From Pantoea sp050157905 (lineage in GTDB: Bacteria; Pseudomonadota; Gammaproteobacteria; Enterobacterales; Enterobacteriaceae), in NCBI RefSeq assembly GCF_050157905.1, contig NZ_JBKIWZ010000001.1:1364001-1428000 (forward strand): a DNA stretch of 64,000 nucleotides, in the 5' to 3' direction. The position numbers and the translations under genes were made by a program. How positions within the stretch are numbered: the first letter of the stretch is position 1; every line of letters starts with the position of its first letter. The notes below the pieces were generated by a model. The model was not told where the DNA came from. It did no database searches and worked only from the letters and a program-made list of their open reading frames with translations. Below, piece by piece: positions 28,143 to 37,408 of the stretch.

Positions 28143-28232
28143 AAAAAAAAGCCCGCCATCGGGCGGGCAACAATACTGGAAGCAATGTGAGCAATGTCGT
28201 GCTTTTCTCCGGCAGAGCCACCGTCGAACCGC
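28143..28232 (-). ncRNA. ryhB: RyhB-type iron-responsive small RNA
   Basis: The minus strand at 28203-28172 contains the conserved RyhB core running from AGCACGACATTGCTC through CACATTGCTTCCAGTATT, as I recall it from E. coli. Next come a GC stem (GCCCGCC/GGCGGGC) and eight T residues. From a predicted start at 28232 to the T-run is 90 nt, the size of E. coli RyhB. RyhB represses non-essential iron-protein mRNAs when iron is scarce. The 5' part differs from E. coli. In E. coli ryhB lies elsewhere (yhhX-yhhY); here it sits between pspF and sapA. Confidence 0.93.
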
Positions 28233-28237
28233 AAACG

Positions 28238-28268
28238 AATAATAATCATTCCTATTATCATCTGTAAA
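28238..28268 (-). promoter_or_regulatory. ryhB promoter with overlapping Fur box
   Basis: On the minus strand TTTACA (28268-28263), an 18-base spacer and TATTAT (28244-28239) form a sigma-70 promoter seven bases from the predicted RNA start. The spacer and -10 contain GATAATAGGAATGATTATTA, a close match to the palindromic Fur consensus, so iron-bound Fur should occlude the promoter. Confidence 0.88.
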
Positions 28269-28420
28269 CCTTTAATTGAGAATTTTTCTCATTACTACAC
28301 CCTCTGTGCGTGCTTTTCCTGACCACAATGATGAAAAACAGGCTGGCTGTCGTCGCAGGTTTTGGGACTCTGCCCGCTTTGCGATACACTCTGGCTAATG
28401 CCTCAAAATCGTTGAGTTCT

Positions 28421-30043
28421 ATGTCAAAACTACTCTATTCGCTGCTGCTGAGCCTCAGTGCCTTAAGTGTCCCTGCATGGTCGGCACCGGCAGGTGATAT
28501 ACGCCAGACCGGCTTTGTCTATTGTGTCAGCGGCACCCTCAACACCTTTAACCCGCAGATGGCCAGCAGCGGACTGACGGTTGATACGCTGGCCGCGCAG
28601 CTTTACGACCGCCTGCTGGACGTTGATCCTTACACCTATCGCCTTAAACCCGACCTGGCGTCGGGCTGGGAAGTGCGCGATAACGGCGCGACTTATCGCT
28701 TTCATCTGCGCAGCGGCGTGCAGTTTCAGCAGACTAATCAGTTTCATCCGACCCGCACGCTGAACGCTGATGATGTGGTGTTCAGCTTTGCCAGGATGTT
28801 TGACAGGCATCATCCCTGGCATAACGTCAATGGCGGTTACTATCCCTACTTTGACAGCCTGCAGTTCGCTGATTCCGTGCAGAGCGTCAGAAAAATTGAC
28901 AACAGAACGGTGGAGTTCAGGCTGAACAGCCCGGATGCCTCATTTCTCTGGCACATGGCGACCCACTATGCGCCTGTACTGTCGAAAGAGTACGCCGATC
29001 AGCTCACCGCGCAGGGTCGGCAGGAAGAGCTGGATCGGCAGCCGGTCGGCTCCGGCCCCTATCAGCTCAGCGAATATCGCACTGGTCAGTACATCCGGCT
29101 GGCGCGCAATCCGCACTACTGGAAGGGCGTGCCGCGTCTGCAACAGGCCGTTATCGATCTTGGTTCGGGCGGCACCGGACGGCTCTCTAAACTCCTGACC
29201 GGCGAATGCGATGTGCTGGCTTATCCGGCAGCCAGTCAGCTGACGATTCTGCGCGACGATCCCCGTCTGCGGATGACGCTGCGTCCCGGTATGAACGTCG
29301 CCTATCTGGCTTTTAATACCCGCAAACCGCCGCTTGACCGGCCGGAAGTGCGTCACGCGCTGGCGCTGGCGATCAACAATGAACGCCTGATGGAGTCCAT
29401 CTATTACGGCACCGCCGAAACGGCGGCCTCTATCCTGCCGCGCGCCTCCTGGGCCTACGACAACGATGCGCGCATCACCAGCTACGATCCGGCGAAGTCC
29501 CGTGCGGCGCTGACCGCACTGGGGATCAGCGATCTGCATCTGCGGCTGGTGGTGCCGGTCGCCTCGCAGTCATGGAATCCCAGCCCGCTGAAAACCGCCG
29601 AACTGCTGCAGGCAGACCTGGCGCAGGTGGGCGTCCGGCTGACGATAGTGCCGGTAGAGGGGCGTTTTCAGGAGGCGCAGCTGATGGCGATGAATCACGA
29701 TTTGACGCTGGCGGGCTGGGCGACGGACAGTAACGATCCCGACAGCTTCTTCCGGCCCCTGCTCAGTTGTGCGGCGATTCGCTCGCAGACCAACTACGCC
29801 CACTGGTGTTCACCGGCGTTCGATGAAACGCTGCAGAATGCCCTGTTGTCCCAGCAGCTCGCTGGCCGCATCGACAGTTATGACAAGGCACAGCAGATGC
29901 TGGCGCAGGAGCTGCCGGTGCTGCCGCTGGCCTCCTCGCTGCGGCTGCAGGCGTTCCGTCATGACATTAAAGGGCTGGTGCTGAGTCCGTTCGGCAACGC
30001 GTCGTTTGCCGGGGTTTATCGTGAAAGCGATAAGGAAAAGTAA
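28421..30043 (+). CDS. sapA: SapA periplasmic peptide-binding protein
   Basis: This 540-residue SBP-5 family protein has a signal peptide (LSLSALSVPAWSA) and the SapA-like FVYCVSGTLNTFNPQ start of the mature region. It feeds the Sap ABC transporter, which was linked to antimicrobial-peptide resistance and uptake. The ATG at 28421 gives a proper signal peptide; the frame is open 37 codons upstream, including three other ATGs. It abuts sapB. Confidence 0.94.
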   Translation: MSKLLYSLLLSLSALSVPAWSAPAGDIRQTGFVYCVSGTLNTFNPQMASSGLTVDTLAAQLYDRLLDVDPYTYRLKPDLASGWEVRDNGATYRFHLRSGVQFQQTNQFHPTRTLNADDVVFSFARMFDRHHPWHNVNGGYYPYFDSLQFADSVQSVRKIDNRTVEFRLNSPDASFLWHMATHYAPVLSKEYADQLTAQGRQEELDRQPVGSGPYQLSEYRTGQYIRLARNPHYWKGVPRLQQAVIDLGSGGTGRLSKLLTGECDVLAYPAASQLTILRDDPRLRMTLRPGMNVAYLAFNTRKPPLDRPEVRHALALAINNERLMESIYYGTAETAASILPRASWAYDNDARITSYDPAKSRAALTALGISDLHLRLVVPVASQSWNPSPLKTAELLQADLAQVGVRLTIVPVEGRFQEAQLMAMNHDLTLAGWATDSNDPDSFFRPLLSCAAIRSQTNYAHWCSPAFDETLQNALLSQQLAGRIDSYDKAQQMLAQELPVLPLASSLRLQAFRHDIKGLVLSPFGNASFAGVYRESDKEK

Positions 30044-31009
30044 GTGATTATCTATCTTCTGCGGCGTCTGCTGCTGCTGATCATTACCCTGTTTCTGCTG
30101 TCGCTGGTCAGCTTCAGCCTGAGCTATTTCACCCCCAATGCGCCGCTGGAAGGTGCCGCGCTCTCTGACGCCTGGTGGTTCTGGTTTAAAGGGATGCTGC
30201 AGTTCGATTTCGGCGTCTCCAGTACCAACGGGCAGGAGATTGGCCTGCAGCTGCGCGAGGTTTTCCCGGCGACCATGGAGCTGTGCATCCTGGCCTTTCT
30301 GTTTGCCCTGCTGGTGGGGATCCCGCTCGGCATCTGTGCCGGCGTCATGCGCAATAAATGGCAGGACAAAACCATCAGCGCACTGGCGCTGATCGGCTTC
30401 TCTGCGCCGATTTTCTGGCTTGCACTGCTGCTGACGCTCTTCTTCTCCCTGACCCTGGGCTGGCTGCCGGTGTCAGGTCGTCACGATCTGCTCTATCCGG
30501 TGAAGAATATCACGGGCTTTGCGCTGATTGACGCCTGGCTGAGTCCTTCCCCATGGCGGCACGAGATGATCATAAGCGCCCTCTCTCACCTGGTGCTGCC
30601 GGTGCTGGTGCTGGCGATGGCCCCGACGACGGAAGTGATCCGCTTGCTGCGTAACAGCACCAGCGACGTGATGGATAAGAACTATGTCAAAGCGGCCGCC
30701 ACGCGCGGTCTGTCGCGCTTCACGGTGATCCGTCGCCATGTCCTGCACAATGCCGTGCCGCCGGTGATCCCACGTCTGGGCCTGCAGTTTTCCACCATGC
30801 TGACGCTGGCGATGATCACCGAGATGGTCTTTAACTGGCCTGGTCTGGGTCGCTGGCTGATCAATGCCATTCGTCAGCAGGATTACGCGGCGATCTCCGC
30901 CGGTGTGATGGTGATCGGCGGGCTGGTGATACTGGTTAACGTGATCTCTGACGTCATCGGTGCGGCGCTGAATCCGCTGAAACATAAGGAATGGTATGCC
31001 CGTCGATAA
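30044..31009 (+). CDS. sapB: SapB ABC transporter permease
   Basis: This 321-residue permease of the DppB/OppB family has six membrane helices and the EAA-type loop VKAAATRGLSRFTVIRRHVL. The start is GTG (30044), immediately after the sapA stop codon. In E. coli SapBCDF was shown to export putrescine, and in Salmonella the operon was linked to peptide resistance. Confidence 0.95.
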   Translation: MIIYLLRRLLLLIITLFLLSLVSFSLSYFTPNAPLEGAALSDAWWFWFKGMLQFDFGVSSTNGQEIGLQLREVFPATMELCILAFLFALLVGIPLGICAGVMRNKWQDKTISALALIGFSAPIFWLALLLTLFFSLTLGWLPVSGRHDLLYPVKNITGFALIDAWLSPSPWRHEMIISALSHLVLPVLVLAMAPTTEVIRLLRNSTSDVMDKNYVKAAATRGLSRFTVIRRHVLHNAVPPVIPRLGLQFSTMLTLAMITEMVFNWPGLGRWLINAIRQQDYAAISAGVMVIGGLVILVNVISDVIGAALNPLKHKEWYARR

Positions 31010-31886
31010 TATCTACGCCGAGAAACGCCTGCCAGGTGCTTTTCGTCGGAGCTGGCAGCATTTCTACAGTAAGCCGATTTCCATGGTCGGGCTGTATGGC
31101 TTCGGCGCGCTGCTGCTGCTTTGCCTCTTTGGCGGGCTGTTTGCGCCCTATGGCATCGATCAACAGTTTCTCGGCTATCAGCTGCTGCCGCCCTCCTGGT
31201 CACGCTACGGCGACGTCTCCTTCTTCCTGGGAACGGACGATCTGGGGCGGGATGTCCTGAGCCGCCTGCTGAGCGGCGCAGGTCCGACGGTCGGCTCCGC
31301 AATTCTGGTTACGATTTTCGCCACCCTGGGTGCGCTGGTACTGGGCGTACTGGCCGGAATGACGCACGGGATCCGCTCGGCAGTGATGAACCATGTGCTG
31401 GATACCCTGCTCTCTATCCCTTCACTGCTGCTGGCAATTATCGTGGTGGCGTTTCTCGGGCCACGGCTGGAGCATGCGCTGCTGGCGGTCTGGCTGGCAC
31501 TGATACCACGTCTGGTGCGTGAAATTTACAGCGCTGTTCACGACGAGCTGGAAAAAGAGTATGTGGTGGCAGCACGCCTGGATGGGGCCAGCGGGCGCAA
31601 CATTCTGCGCTATGCCATCATGCCGAACATTTTACCGATGCTGATCACCGAGGTCACCCGTGCGCTGTCAATGGCGATTCTTGATATCGCGGCGCTGGGA
31701 TTCCTCGACCTGGGCGCCCAGCTACCCTCCCCGGAATGGGGTGCAATGCTGGGCGATTCGCTGGAGCTGATCTACGTCGCGCCCTGGACCGTAATGCTGC
31801 CCGGCGTGGCACTGATGGTCAGCGTGTTAATTATTAACCTGCTGGGTGACGGCATCCGTCGCGCCGTCGAAGCGGGAGTGGAATAA
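30996..31886 (+). CDS. sapC: SapC ABC transporter permease
   Basis: This 296-residue permease of the DppC/OppC family has a short N-terminal cytoplasmic part with a first helix, then an OppC-like core with the EAA loop VVAARLDGASGRNILRY. It overlaps sapB by 14 bases and forms the second half of the membrane channel. Confidence 0.95.
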   Translation: MPVDNIYAEKRLPGAFRRSWQHFYSKPISMVGLYGFGALLLLCLFGGLFAPYGIDQQFLGYQLLPPSWSRYGDVSFFLGTDDLGRDVLSRLLSGAGPTVGSAILVTIFATLGALVLGVLAGMTHGIRSAVMNHVLDTLLSIPSLLLAIIVVAFLGPRLEHALLAVWLALIPRLVREIYSAVHDELEKEYVVAARLDGASGRNILRYAIMPNILPMLITEVTRALSMAILDIAALGFLDLGAQLPSPEWGAMLGDSLELIYVAPWTVMLPGVALMVSVLIINLLGDGIRRAVEAGVE

Positions 31887-32882
31887 ATGCCGTTACTCGA
31901 TATCCGTAATCTGACCATTGAATTTATGACCGCTGACGGGCCGGTCAAGGCGGTAGATCGCGTAAATCTGACACTGGGCGAAGGCGAGGTCCGCGGGCTG
32001 GTGGGCGAGTCCGGCTCCGGTAAGAGTCTGGTGGCCAAGGCTATCTGCGGTGTAACCAATGATAACTGGCGCGTTACCGCCGACCGCATGGTCTTCGATG
32101 ATGTCGATCTTCTGCGCCTGACGCCACGTGAGCGCCGCCGCATCATCGGACACAACGTGTCGATGATTTTTCAGGAACCGCAGTCCTGTCTTGATCCCTC
32201 AGAGCGCATCGGTCGTCAGCTGATGCAGGTTATCCCGCGCTGGACTTACAAAGGGCCCTGGCTGAAACGTTTCTGGTTCTGGCGTAAAACCCGCGCCATC
32301 GAACTGCTCCACCGCGTCGGCATCAAAGATCATAAAGATATTATGCGCAGCTTTCCCTATGAGCTGACTGAAGGCGAGTGCCAGAAAGTGATGATCGCCA
32401 TCGCGCTGGCAAACCAGCCGCGCCTGCTGATTGCCGATGAGCCCACCAACGCCATGGAGCCCACGACCCAGGCGCAGATTTTCCGCCTGCTGAGCCGGCT
32501 GAATCAGAACAACAACACCACGATACTGCTGATCAGTCACGATCTTCGCACCATGAGCCAGTGGGCTGACCGCATTAACGTGATGTACTGCGGTCAGACG
32601 GTGGAAACCGCGCAAAGCGAAGACTTAATGAGCACGCCGCACCATCCCTATACCCAGGCGCTGATCCGGGCGATGCCCGATTTTGGTCGCGCCCTGCCGC
32701 ACAAGAGCCGCCTGAATACGCTGTCGGGCGCGATTCCGTCACTGGAGAGCCTGCCGATTGGCTGTCGTCTGGGGCCGCGCTGCCCCTATGCGCAGCGTAA
32801 ATGTATCGAAACGCCCCGACTGACCGGCAGCAAGACGCACCTCTATGCCTGTCATTTTCCGCTCAATATGGAGGGCCAGTAG
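31887..32882 (+). CDS. sapD: SapD ABC transporter ATPase
   Basis: This 331-residue ATPase has Walker A GESGSGKS and Walker B LLIADEPTN. The signature-motif region reads LTEGECQKV instead of LSGGQ, which is normal for SapD. A C-terminal oligopeptide-transporter domain has the CxxxxxxxC-type cluster (CRLGPRCPYAQRKC). In E. coli SapD also supports Trk potassium uptake. It starts right after the sapC stop. Confidence 0.95.
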   Translation: MPLLDIRNLTIEFMTADGPVKAVDRVNLTLGEGEVRGLVGESGSGKSLVAKAICGVTNDNWRVTADRMVFDDVDLLRLTPRERRRIIGHNVSMIFQEPQSCLDPSERIGRQLMQVIPRWTYKGPWLKRFWFWRKTRAIELLHRVGIKDHKDIMRSFPYELTEGECQKVMIAIALANQPRLLIADEPTNAMEPTTQAQIFRLLSRLNQNNNTTILLISHDLRTMSQWADRINVMYCGQTVETAQSEDLMSTPHHPYTQALIRAMPDFGRALPHKSRLNTLSGAIPSLESLPIGCRLGPRCPYAQRKCIETPRLTGSKTHLYACHFPLNMEGQ

Positions 32883-32883
32883 C

Positions 32884-33687
32884 ATGGAGACCCTGCTGGA
32901 AGTGCGTAATCTGAGTAAAACCTTTCGCTATCGCACGGGCCTGTTTCGTCGTCAGCACGTTGAGGCGGTGAAATCAGTCAGTTTTACCCTGCGTGAGCGT
33001 CAGACGCTGGCGATCATCGGCGAAAACGGCTCCGGCAAGTCCACGCTGGCGAAAATGCTCAGCGGCATGGTTGCACCCACCGAAGGGGAGATTCTGATAG
33101 ACGATCATCCACTGACCTTCGGCGATTATGGCTATCGCAGCCAGCGCATCCGCATGATTTTTCAGGACCCGTCCACCTCGCTGAACCCGCGCCAGCGTAT
33201 CAGCCAGATCCTGGAGTTTCCGCTGCGGCTGAATACCGACCTCGACGCGGAGGCGCGCGAGAAGCGTATCATCGCCACCCTGCGCCAGGTGGGACTGCTG
33301 CGCGATCACGCCGGATACTATCCGCACATGCTGGCACCCGGTCAGAAGCAGCGTCTGGGCCTGGCGCGTGCGTTGATCCTGCAACCTAAAGTGATTGTCG
33401 CCGACGAAGCCCTGGCGTCGCTGGATATGACGATGCGTTCCCAGCTGGTGAATCTGATGCTGGAACTGCAGGAAAAGCATGGCATCGCTTACATCTATGT
33501 GACCCAGCATCTGGGGATGATGAAGCACATCAGCGACAAAGTGCTGGTGATGCATCAGGGCGAAGTGGTAGAACGCGGCGGCACCGCAGACGTACTGGCC
33601 TCTCCGCTGCACGATCTGACCCGGCGGCTAATCAGCAGCCACTTTGGCGAGGCGTTAAGTGCCGAAGCCTGGCGGCGCGAGCGTTGA
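32884..33687 (+). CDS. sapF: SapF ABC transporter ATPase
   Basis: This 267-residue ATPase has Walker A GENGSGKS and Walker B VIVADEAL. The signature position reads LAPGQKQR, as in SapF. The ATG at 32884 lies one base after the sapD stop and matches the family start (METLLEVRNLSKTF). It pairs with SapD as the motor of the transporter and is the last gene of the operon. Confidence 0.95.
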   Translation: METLLEVRNLSKTFRYRTGLFRRQHVEAVKSVSFTLRERQTLAIIGENGSGKSTLAKMLSGMVAPTEGEILIDDHPLTFGDYGYRSQRIRMIFQDPSTSLNPRQRISQILEFPLRLNTDLDAEAREKRIIATLRQVGLLRDHAGYYPHMLAPGQKQRLGLARALILQPKVIVADEALASLDMTMRSQLVNLMLELQEKHGIAYIYVTQHLGMMKHISDKVLVMHQGEVVERGGTADVLASPLHDLTRRLISSHFGEALSAEAWRRER

Positions 33688-33720
33688 TTTTGCCGCATAT
33701 CGCGGAAATTGCGGGCCGAT

Positions 33721-33756
33721 TTACCTGATTTATGAGAGACGTGCTAGAATCCGCAC
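33721..33756 (+). promoter_or_regulatory. Likely fabI promoter
   Basis: TTACCT at 33721, an 18-base spacer and TAGAAT form a plausible sigma-70 promoter. It lies about 75 bases ahead of fabI and downstream of sapF, giving fabI its own transcript. Confidence 0.5.
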
Positions 33757-33827
33757 GTCGATTAACGTCGGTCGCTTACTTTTTAACCATGCGGCCGCCA
33801 ACTACAATGACCATAAGGATTACAGCT

Positions 33828-34616
33828 ATGGGTTTTCTTTCCGGTAAGCGCATTCTGATTACTGGCGTTGCCAGTAAACTTTCCATCGCCTACGGTATTG
33901 CACAGGCGATGCACAAACAGGGCGCAGAGCTGGCTTTCACCTACCAGAACGACAAGTTAAAAGGTCGTGTGGAAGAGTTTGCCAAAGAGTTGGGTTCAGA
34001 CATCGTGCTGCCATGTGACGTAGCCGAAGATGAGAGCATCAAATCTCTGTTCACTGAACTGGCAAAAACCTGGCCGAAATTTGACGGTTTCGTTCACTCT
34101 ATCGGTTTCGCTCCTGGCGAACAGCTGGTTGGCGACTATGTGAACGCCGTTACCCGCGAAGGCTTCAAAATCGCGCATGACATCAGTGCCTACAGCTTCG
34201 TGGCGATGGCAAAAGAGTGCCGCGAGATGCTGAACCCGCACTCTGCGCTGCTGACGCTCTCTTACCTGGGCGCTGAGCGTGCGATCCCGAACTACAACGT
34301 AATGGGTCTGGCGAAAGCGTCTCTGGAAGCCAACGTGCGTTACATGGCCAACGCCATGGGTCCGGAAGGTGTGCGTGTTAACGCCGTCTCAGCGGGTCCT
34401 ATCCGCACCCTGGCAGCCTCAGGCATCAAAGATTTCCGTAAGATGCTGGCACACTGCGAAGCGGTTACCCCGATTCGCCGTACTGTGACCATCGAAGATG
34501 TCGGCAACTCAGCAGCGTTCCTTTGCTCTGATCTGGCTGGCGGCATCACTGGTGAAGTGGTACACGTTGATGGCGGCTTCAGCATTGCCGCGATGAACGA
34601 GCTGGAACTGAAATAA
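33828..34616 (+). CDS. fabI: Enoyl-ACP reductase FabI (NADH)
   Basis: This 262-residue SDR-fold enzyme begins MGFLSGKRILITGVASKLSI, with the GVASKLSIAYGIA cofactor loop. The catalytic Tyr-x6-Lys (YNVMGLAK) is present. It completes each fatty-acid elongation cycle and is the triclosan target. AAGGAT precedes the ATG at 33828; 32 upstream codons are open but unrelated. A terminator follows. Confidence 0.97.
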   Translation: MGFLSGKRILITGVASKLSIAYGIAQAMHKQGAELAFTYQNDKLKGRVEEFAKELGSDIVLPCDVAEDESIKSLFTELAKTWPKFDGFVHSIGFAPGEQLVGDYVNAVTREGFKIAHDISAYSFVAMAKECREMLNPHSALLTLSYLGAERAIPNYNVMGLAKASLEANVRYMANAMGPEGVRVNAVSAGPIRTLAASGIKDFRKMLAHCEAVTPIRRTVTIEDVGNSAAFLCSDLAGGITGEVVHVDGGFSIAAMNELELK

Positions 34617-34625
34617 GTGCCTGGA

Positions 34626-34650
34626 GGGCGAGCCTGACTCGCCCTTTTCT
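34626..34650 (+). terminator. Terminator of fabI
   Basis: The stem GGGCGAG/CTCGCCC (34626-34632 and 34638-34644) has a 5-base loop and is followed by TTTTCTT. Confidence 0.88.
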
Positions 34651-34831
34651 TCCCTTCTGCCCCCCATCCTGCCTGATTTTCCTGCCGTTATACCGTAACG
34701 CTATTAATTATCACCGATCATTCTTTTGCCCCAGCCTGGCCATCAGCGACGATAAGCCTGCCCTTCGGTTTATGCACATTTTCAGATTCTGTCGCCTGCA
34801 TACCGAACCCGAATCTGCAAAAGGATTGATC

Positions 34832-35944
34832 ATGGAACAACGCCGCTATCCGGGCCATAACCACTGGTTTTACGAGAGCCAGACCAGTCCACGTACTTCT
34901 CAGGCCGCGCCGCTGGTGCCCGAGGCCGCTTATATTGACGATCGTTTCCTGCTGGGCTGCCACGCCGATGATGCTGAGATGCAGGCGCTGCTGAAGAGGC
35001 ATAACCCTGCCCTGCTGGCGGGTCGCGATCTGGCGCAGCGTCTTTTTCCCGATCGCGTTTTAACCTCACTCACTCACACGTTAACACTTTATGATCGCCT
35101 CAGCATTGCGCTGACGGTGGCCCAGGTCGCGGGGGTGCAGCGGTTGTGTAATCACTACGCTGCGCGACTGAATCCCCTGCCCGGACCCGACTCTTCACGC
35201 GAGAGCAATAATCGTCTGACGCAGATTACACAGTATGCGCGCCAGCTGGCGATGCAGCCCGGGCTGATTAGCGCCAGCGCGATTGCAGCGCTGGATGCCG
35301 TTGGCCTGACGGAACCCGATATTGTGACACTGAACCAGGTGATCGGTTTTGTCAGTTATCAGGCCCGGGTGGTGGCCGGTCTGCAGGCGCTGCAGGCTCA
35401 GCCCGTTCGCTGGCTGCCCGGCAGTACCGCACCACCCGATGCAGACACCACCGGATTTGACCAGCCTGGCCGCTGGCAGCCCGCGCTAAAGCCGCTGGAG
35501 TTACGCTATGCCAGCGCAGATCAGCTCGCGGCGATTACACGCTGCCAGACACTGCCGGGCATGCAGGAGGCCGTATGGCTGCTGGCCCACGACCCGTCCG
35601 CCCTCTGCGGCTGGACGCAACTCTGTCAGCATCTGCCTCAGGACCCTGTCCTGGCGGAGGCAACCGCGGCCCGCATTCTCGGCAGCCGCTGGGCATTCCG
35701 CCTGCTGCCGGGGAGTGAAATATTGATTAATGGGGTTGATGAGGCTGGTGCCACTGGCGAGCAGCAGCAGATTGTTGCGCTGGCAGCGCAGCTCACACGC
35801 TCTCCCGAACGTGTCAGTGCAGCCCACCTGCAACCGCTGATGGCGGCAGGCTGGGATGCAGATGACATATTCGCCCTGATCCAGCGTGTCGCCATCGGCA
35901 ACTGGAACAGTCGGCTGTTCTATGCGCTTGGCGAAGCACAATAA
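34832..35944 (+). CDS. yciW: YciW, tandem CMD/AhpD-like protein lacking the redox cysteines
   Basis: This 370-residue protein lies in the E. coli yciW position after fabI. AAAGGATTG precedes the ATG. Residues about 85-185 resemble the 162-residue CMD protein at 41032-41520 (shared pattern AGLT...IV.L...I.FV..Q.RV.AGL). Residues about 250-370 resemble the AhpD-like protein at 40469-41035 (HDP start, GSRWA against GCRYC, IAIGNWNSRLFYALG against IAIFGWANRLMHVLG). Both catalytic cysteines are replaced, by Ser285 and Ala288. E. coli YciW has been tied to cysteine/methionine metabolism. Fusion and loss are read from the sequence; function is inferred. Confidence 0.88.
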   Translation: MEQRRYPGHNHWFYESQTSPRTSQAAPLVPEAAYIDDRFLLGCHADDAEMQALLKRHNPALLAGRDLAQRLFPDRVLTSLTHTLTLYDRLSIALTVAQVAGVQRLCNHYAARLNPLPGPDSSRESNNRLTQITQYARQLAMQPGLISASAIAALDAVGLTEPDIVTLNQVIGFVSYQARVVAGLQALQAQPVRWLPGSTAPPDADTTGFDQPGRWQPALKPLELRYASADQLAAITRCQTLPGMQEAVWLLAHDPSALCGWTQLCQHLPQDPVLAEATAARILGSRWAFRLLPGSEILINGVDEAGATGEQQQIVALAAQLTRSPERVSAAHLQPLMAAGWDADDIFALIQRVAIGNWNSRLFYALGEAQ

Positions 35945-35950
35945 GCGCGG

Positions 35951-36832
35951 TTACAGCGGCAGCCGCGCACGCGCCTCGTCGAAGAAGTGCTGTGCCAGTG
36001 GGGTGGCCCGGCCGGGTTCAGCAATGACCAGCGCCGCCTGACGTGCCATGGGCGGCAACGTAATCGCGCGCTGCTGCAGTCCCTGAAGTGAAGCCGGCAG
36101 CAGATGTCCGACCGGCGACACCAGTAATCCAAGGCCGACCTGCGCACATTGCATCAGCTGCATCACTGAAGCGCTTTCCACAATGACTCTCGGCACCAGC
36201 GCAGCTTCGCGAAACGCCATATCGAGATAGCGACGGAAGTAACGTGTGGGCTCGGCCAGGCAGAGGGGCTGTTGCGCCAGTTCAGCGAGCGACAGCGGCG
36301 TTTCCCCGGCCAGCATGGGAAAATGGTCAGGATGAAAGATGGCCTCCACACCCTGATCTGCCAGCATCTCCGCCTGAAAATGAAGCTCCCGCAGTGTCGC
36401 CATTTCAAAAAAGCCGATGCCGACGTCTACGGTGTGGCTGTTCAGCGCTTCCAGTAGCTGATCCGCGCTCAGAACGGCAATCCGGTAGTCGAGCTGAGGA
36501 TAACGCGCCTGCACCGCTTTCAATAGCAGCGGCAGAGCCATACTGCACTGCGGCACTACGCCCACCCGCAGCGTGCCGTTCACGCCATGTTTCAGCGATT
36601 CAACTTCCAGCTTGAGCCCCTGATAGACGGACACGATCTCCCGTGCCCATGCCAGCACGCGATCCCCCTCTGGGGTGAAGCCGGCGAAATTATTGCTGCG
36701 GTTGATCAGTGGCAGGCCCAGCTCGCGCTCCAGATTTTTCAGGCGCATTGAGAGTGTAGGCTGTGTGACAAAGCTGGCTTCAGCGGCCCGCCCGAAATGG
36801 CGTTCACGCTCCAGATTACACAAGTAAATCAA
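35951..36832 (-). CDS. LysR-type regulator with a non-standard start
   Basis: This protein of at least 293 residues has an N-terminal winged helix-turn-helix (RHFGRAAEASFVTQPTLSMR) and a LysR substrate-binding domain. The listed start is TTG (36832). The frame continues upstream as D-I-K-Q in front of it, and ATC at 36845-36847 sits where related LysR proteins have ATG (M-D-I-K-Q-L). It is convergent with yciW, six bases apart, and lies at the left edge of the accessory block. The target is unknown; the nearby operon or yciW are candidates. Confidence 0.85.
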   Translation of the reverse strand: MIYLCNLERERHFGRAAEASFVTQPTLSMRLKNLERELGLPLINRSNNFAGFTPEGDRVLAWAREIVSVYQGLKLEVESLKHGVNGTLRVGVVPQCSMALPLLLKAVQARYPQLDYRIAVLSADQLLEALNSHTVDVGIGFFEMATLRELHFQAEMLADQGVEAIFHPDHFPMLAGETPLSLAELAQQPLCLAEPTRYFRRYLDMAFREAALVPRVIVESASVMQLMQCAQVGLGLLVSPVGHLLPASLQGLQQRAITLPPMARQAALVIAEPGRATPLAQHFFDEARARLPL

Positions 36833-36847
36833 TTGTTTGATGTCGAT

Positions 36848-37408
36848 GTTTTTTTACCATCAGTGACGTAAGGATTCATCTTTCAGCCAGCCATCTTTTA
36901 TGGCCAACCGGGGTACTGGATACGTTAATACGTTTAACGACTATGATGACGTTCATAGTATGCCGAATATCACCCTGCTTCAAACTGCCGCGCGGGTAAC
37001 CTGCCACCCCAGCACACAAAGCGCATCTGCGACAGTCGCTGACGCCGTGGAACGCTCATTACGACACCCAATCTTAAACAGCAGCCGTTCAGCGCCGATT
37101 GCCCAGATGCGAAGCCGATAACAGAGTCATTCGTTCCCGGCCCGGTGTCCTGCCTCAGGGAGTGAGCGGCACGCCGGCAGCGTTCGGGCAGAAGAGGATA
37201 TCAGGCGGATAAGGTCATGGCCTGGGCGTGCAGGATCAGAGAGAAGAGTGAGGAGAGAATGGCGACAGGCAGCAACCGGGGGGCTGCACAAAACCCGCCG
37301 GAAACCGGAGGCTTCAGGCGGGTTATTCCGCTACGGGAAGGCGGCGCAGCGCGTCAACTGTCCGGTCTGACACCCACGGCGCTGCCGTTTAAGACAACAT
37401 GCTGACGA
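36848..37408. other. Intergenic region with a palindrome and an operon terminator
   Basis: These 561 bases contain no gene I can support. They hold the inverted repeat ACTATGA-TGACGT-TCATAGT at 36940-36959, a possible operator upstream of the minus-strand LysR gene, and the terminator at 37292-37324. Short ORFs on the plus strand (36900-37121, 37217-37405) have no recognisable domain. Confidence 0.5.
37292..37324 (-). terminator. Terminator of the ABC/CMD operon
   Basis: On the minus strand the arms AACCCGCC and GGCGGGTT (37292-37299 and 37317-37324) close a loop of 17 bases and are followed by TTG. It lies 85 bp downstream of the last permease stop. Confidence 0.65.

Noticed and set aside
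28013..28261. 82-codon minus-strand ORF downstream of pspF
   Set aside because: It covers the ryhB promoter, RNA and terminator, and overlaps the end of pspF; it is a shadow of the sRNA gene.
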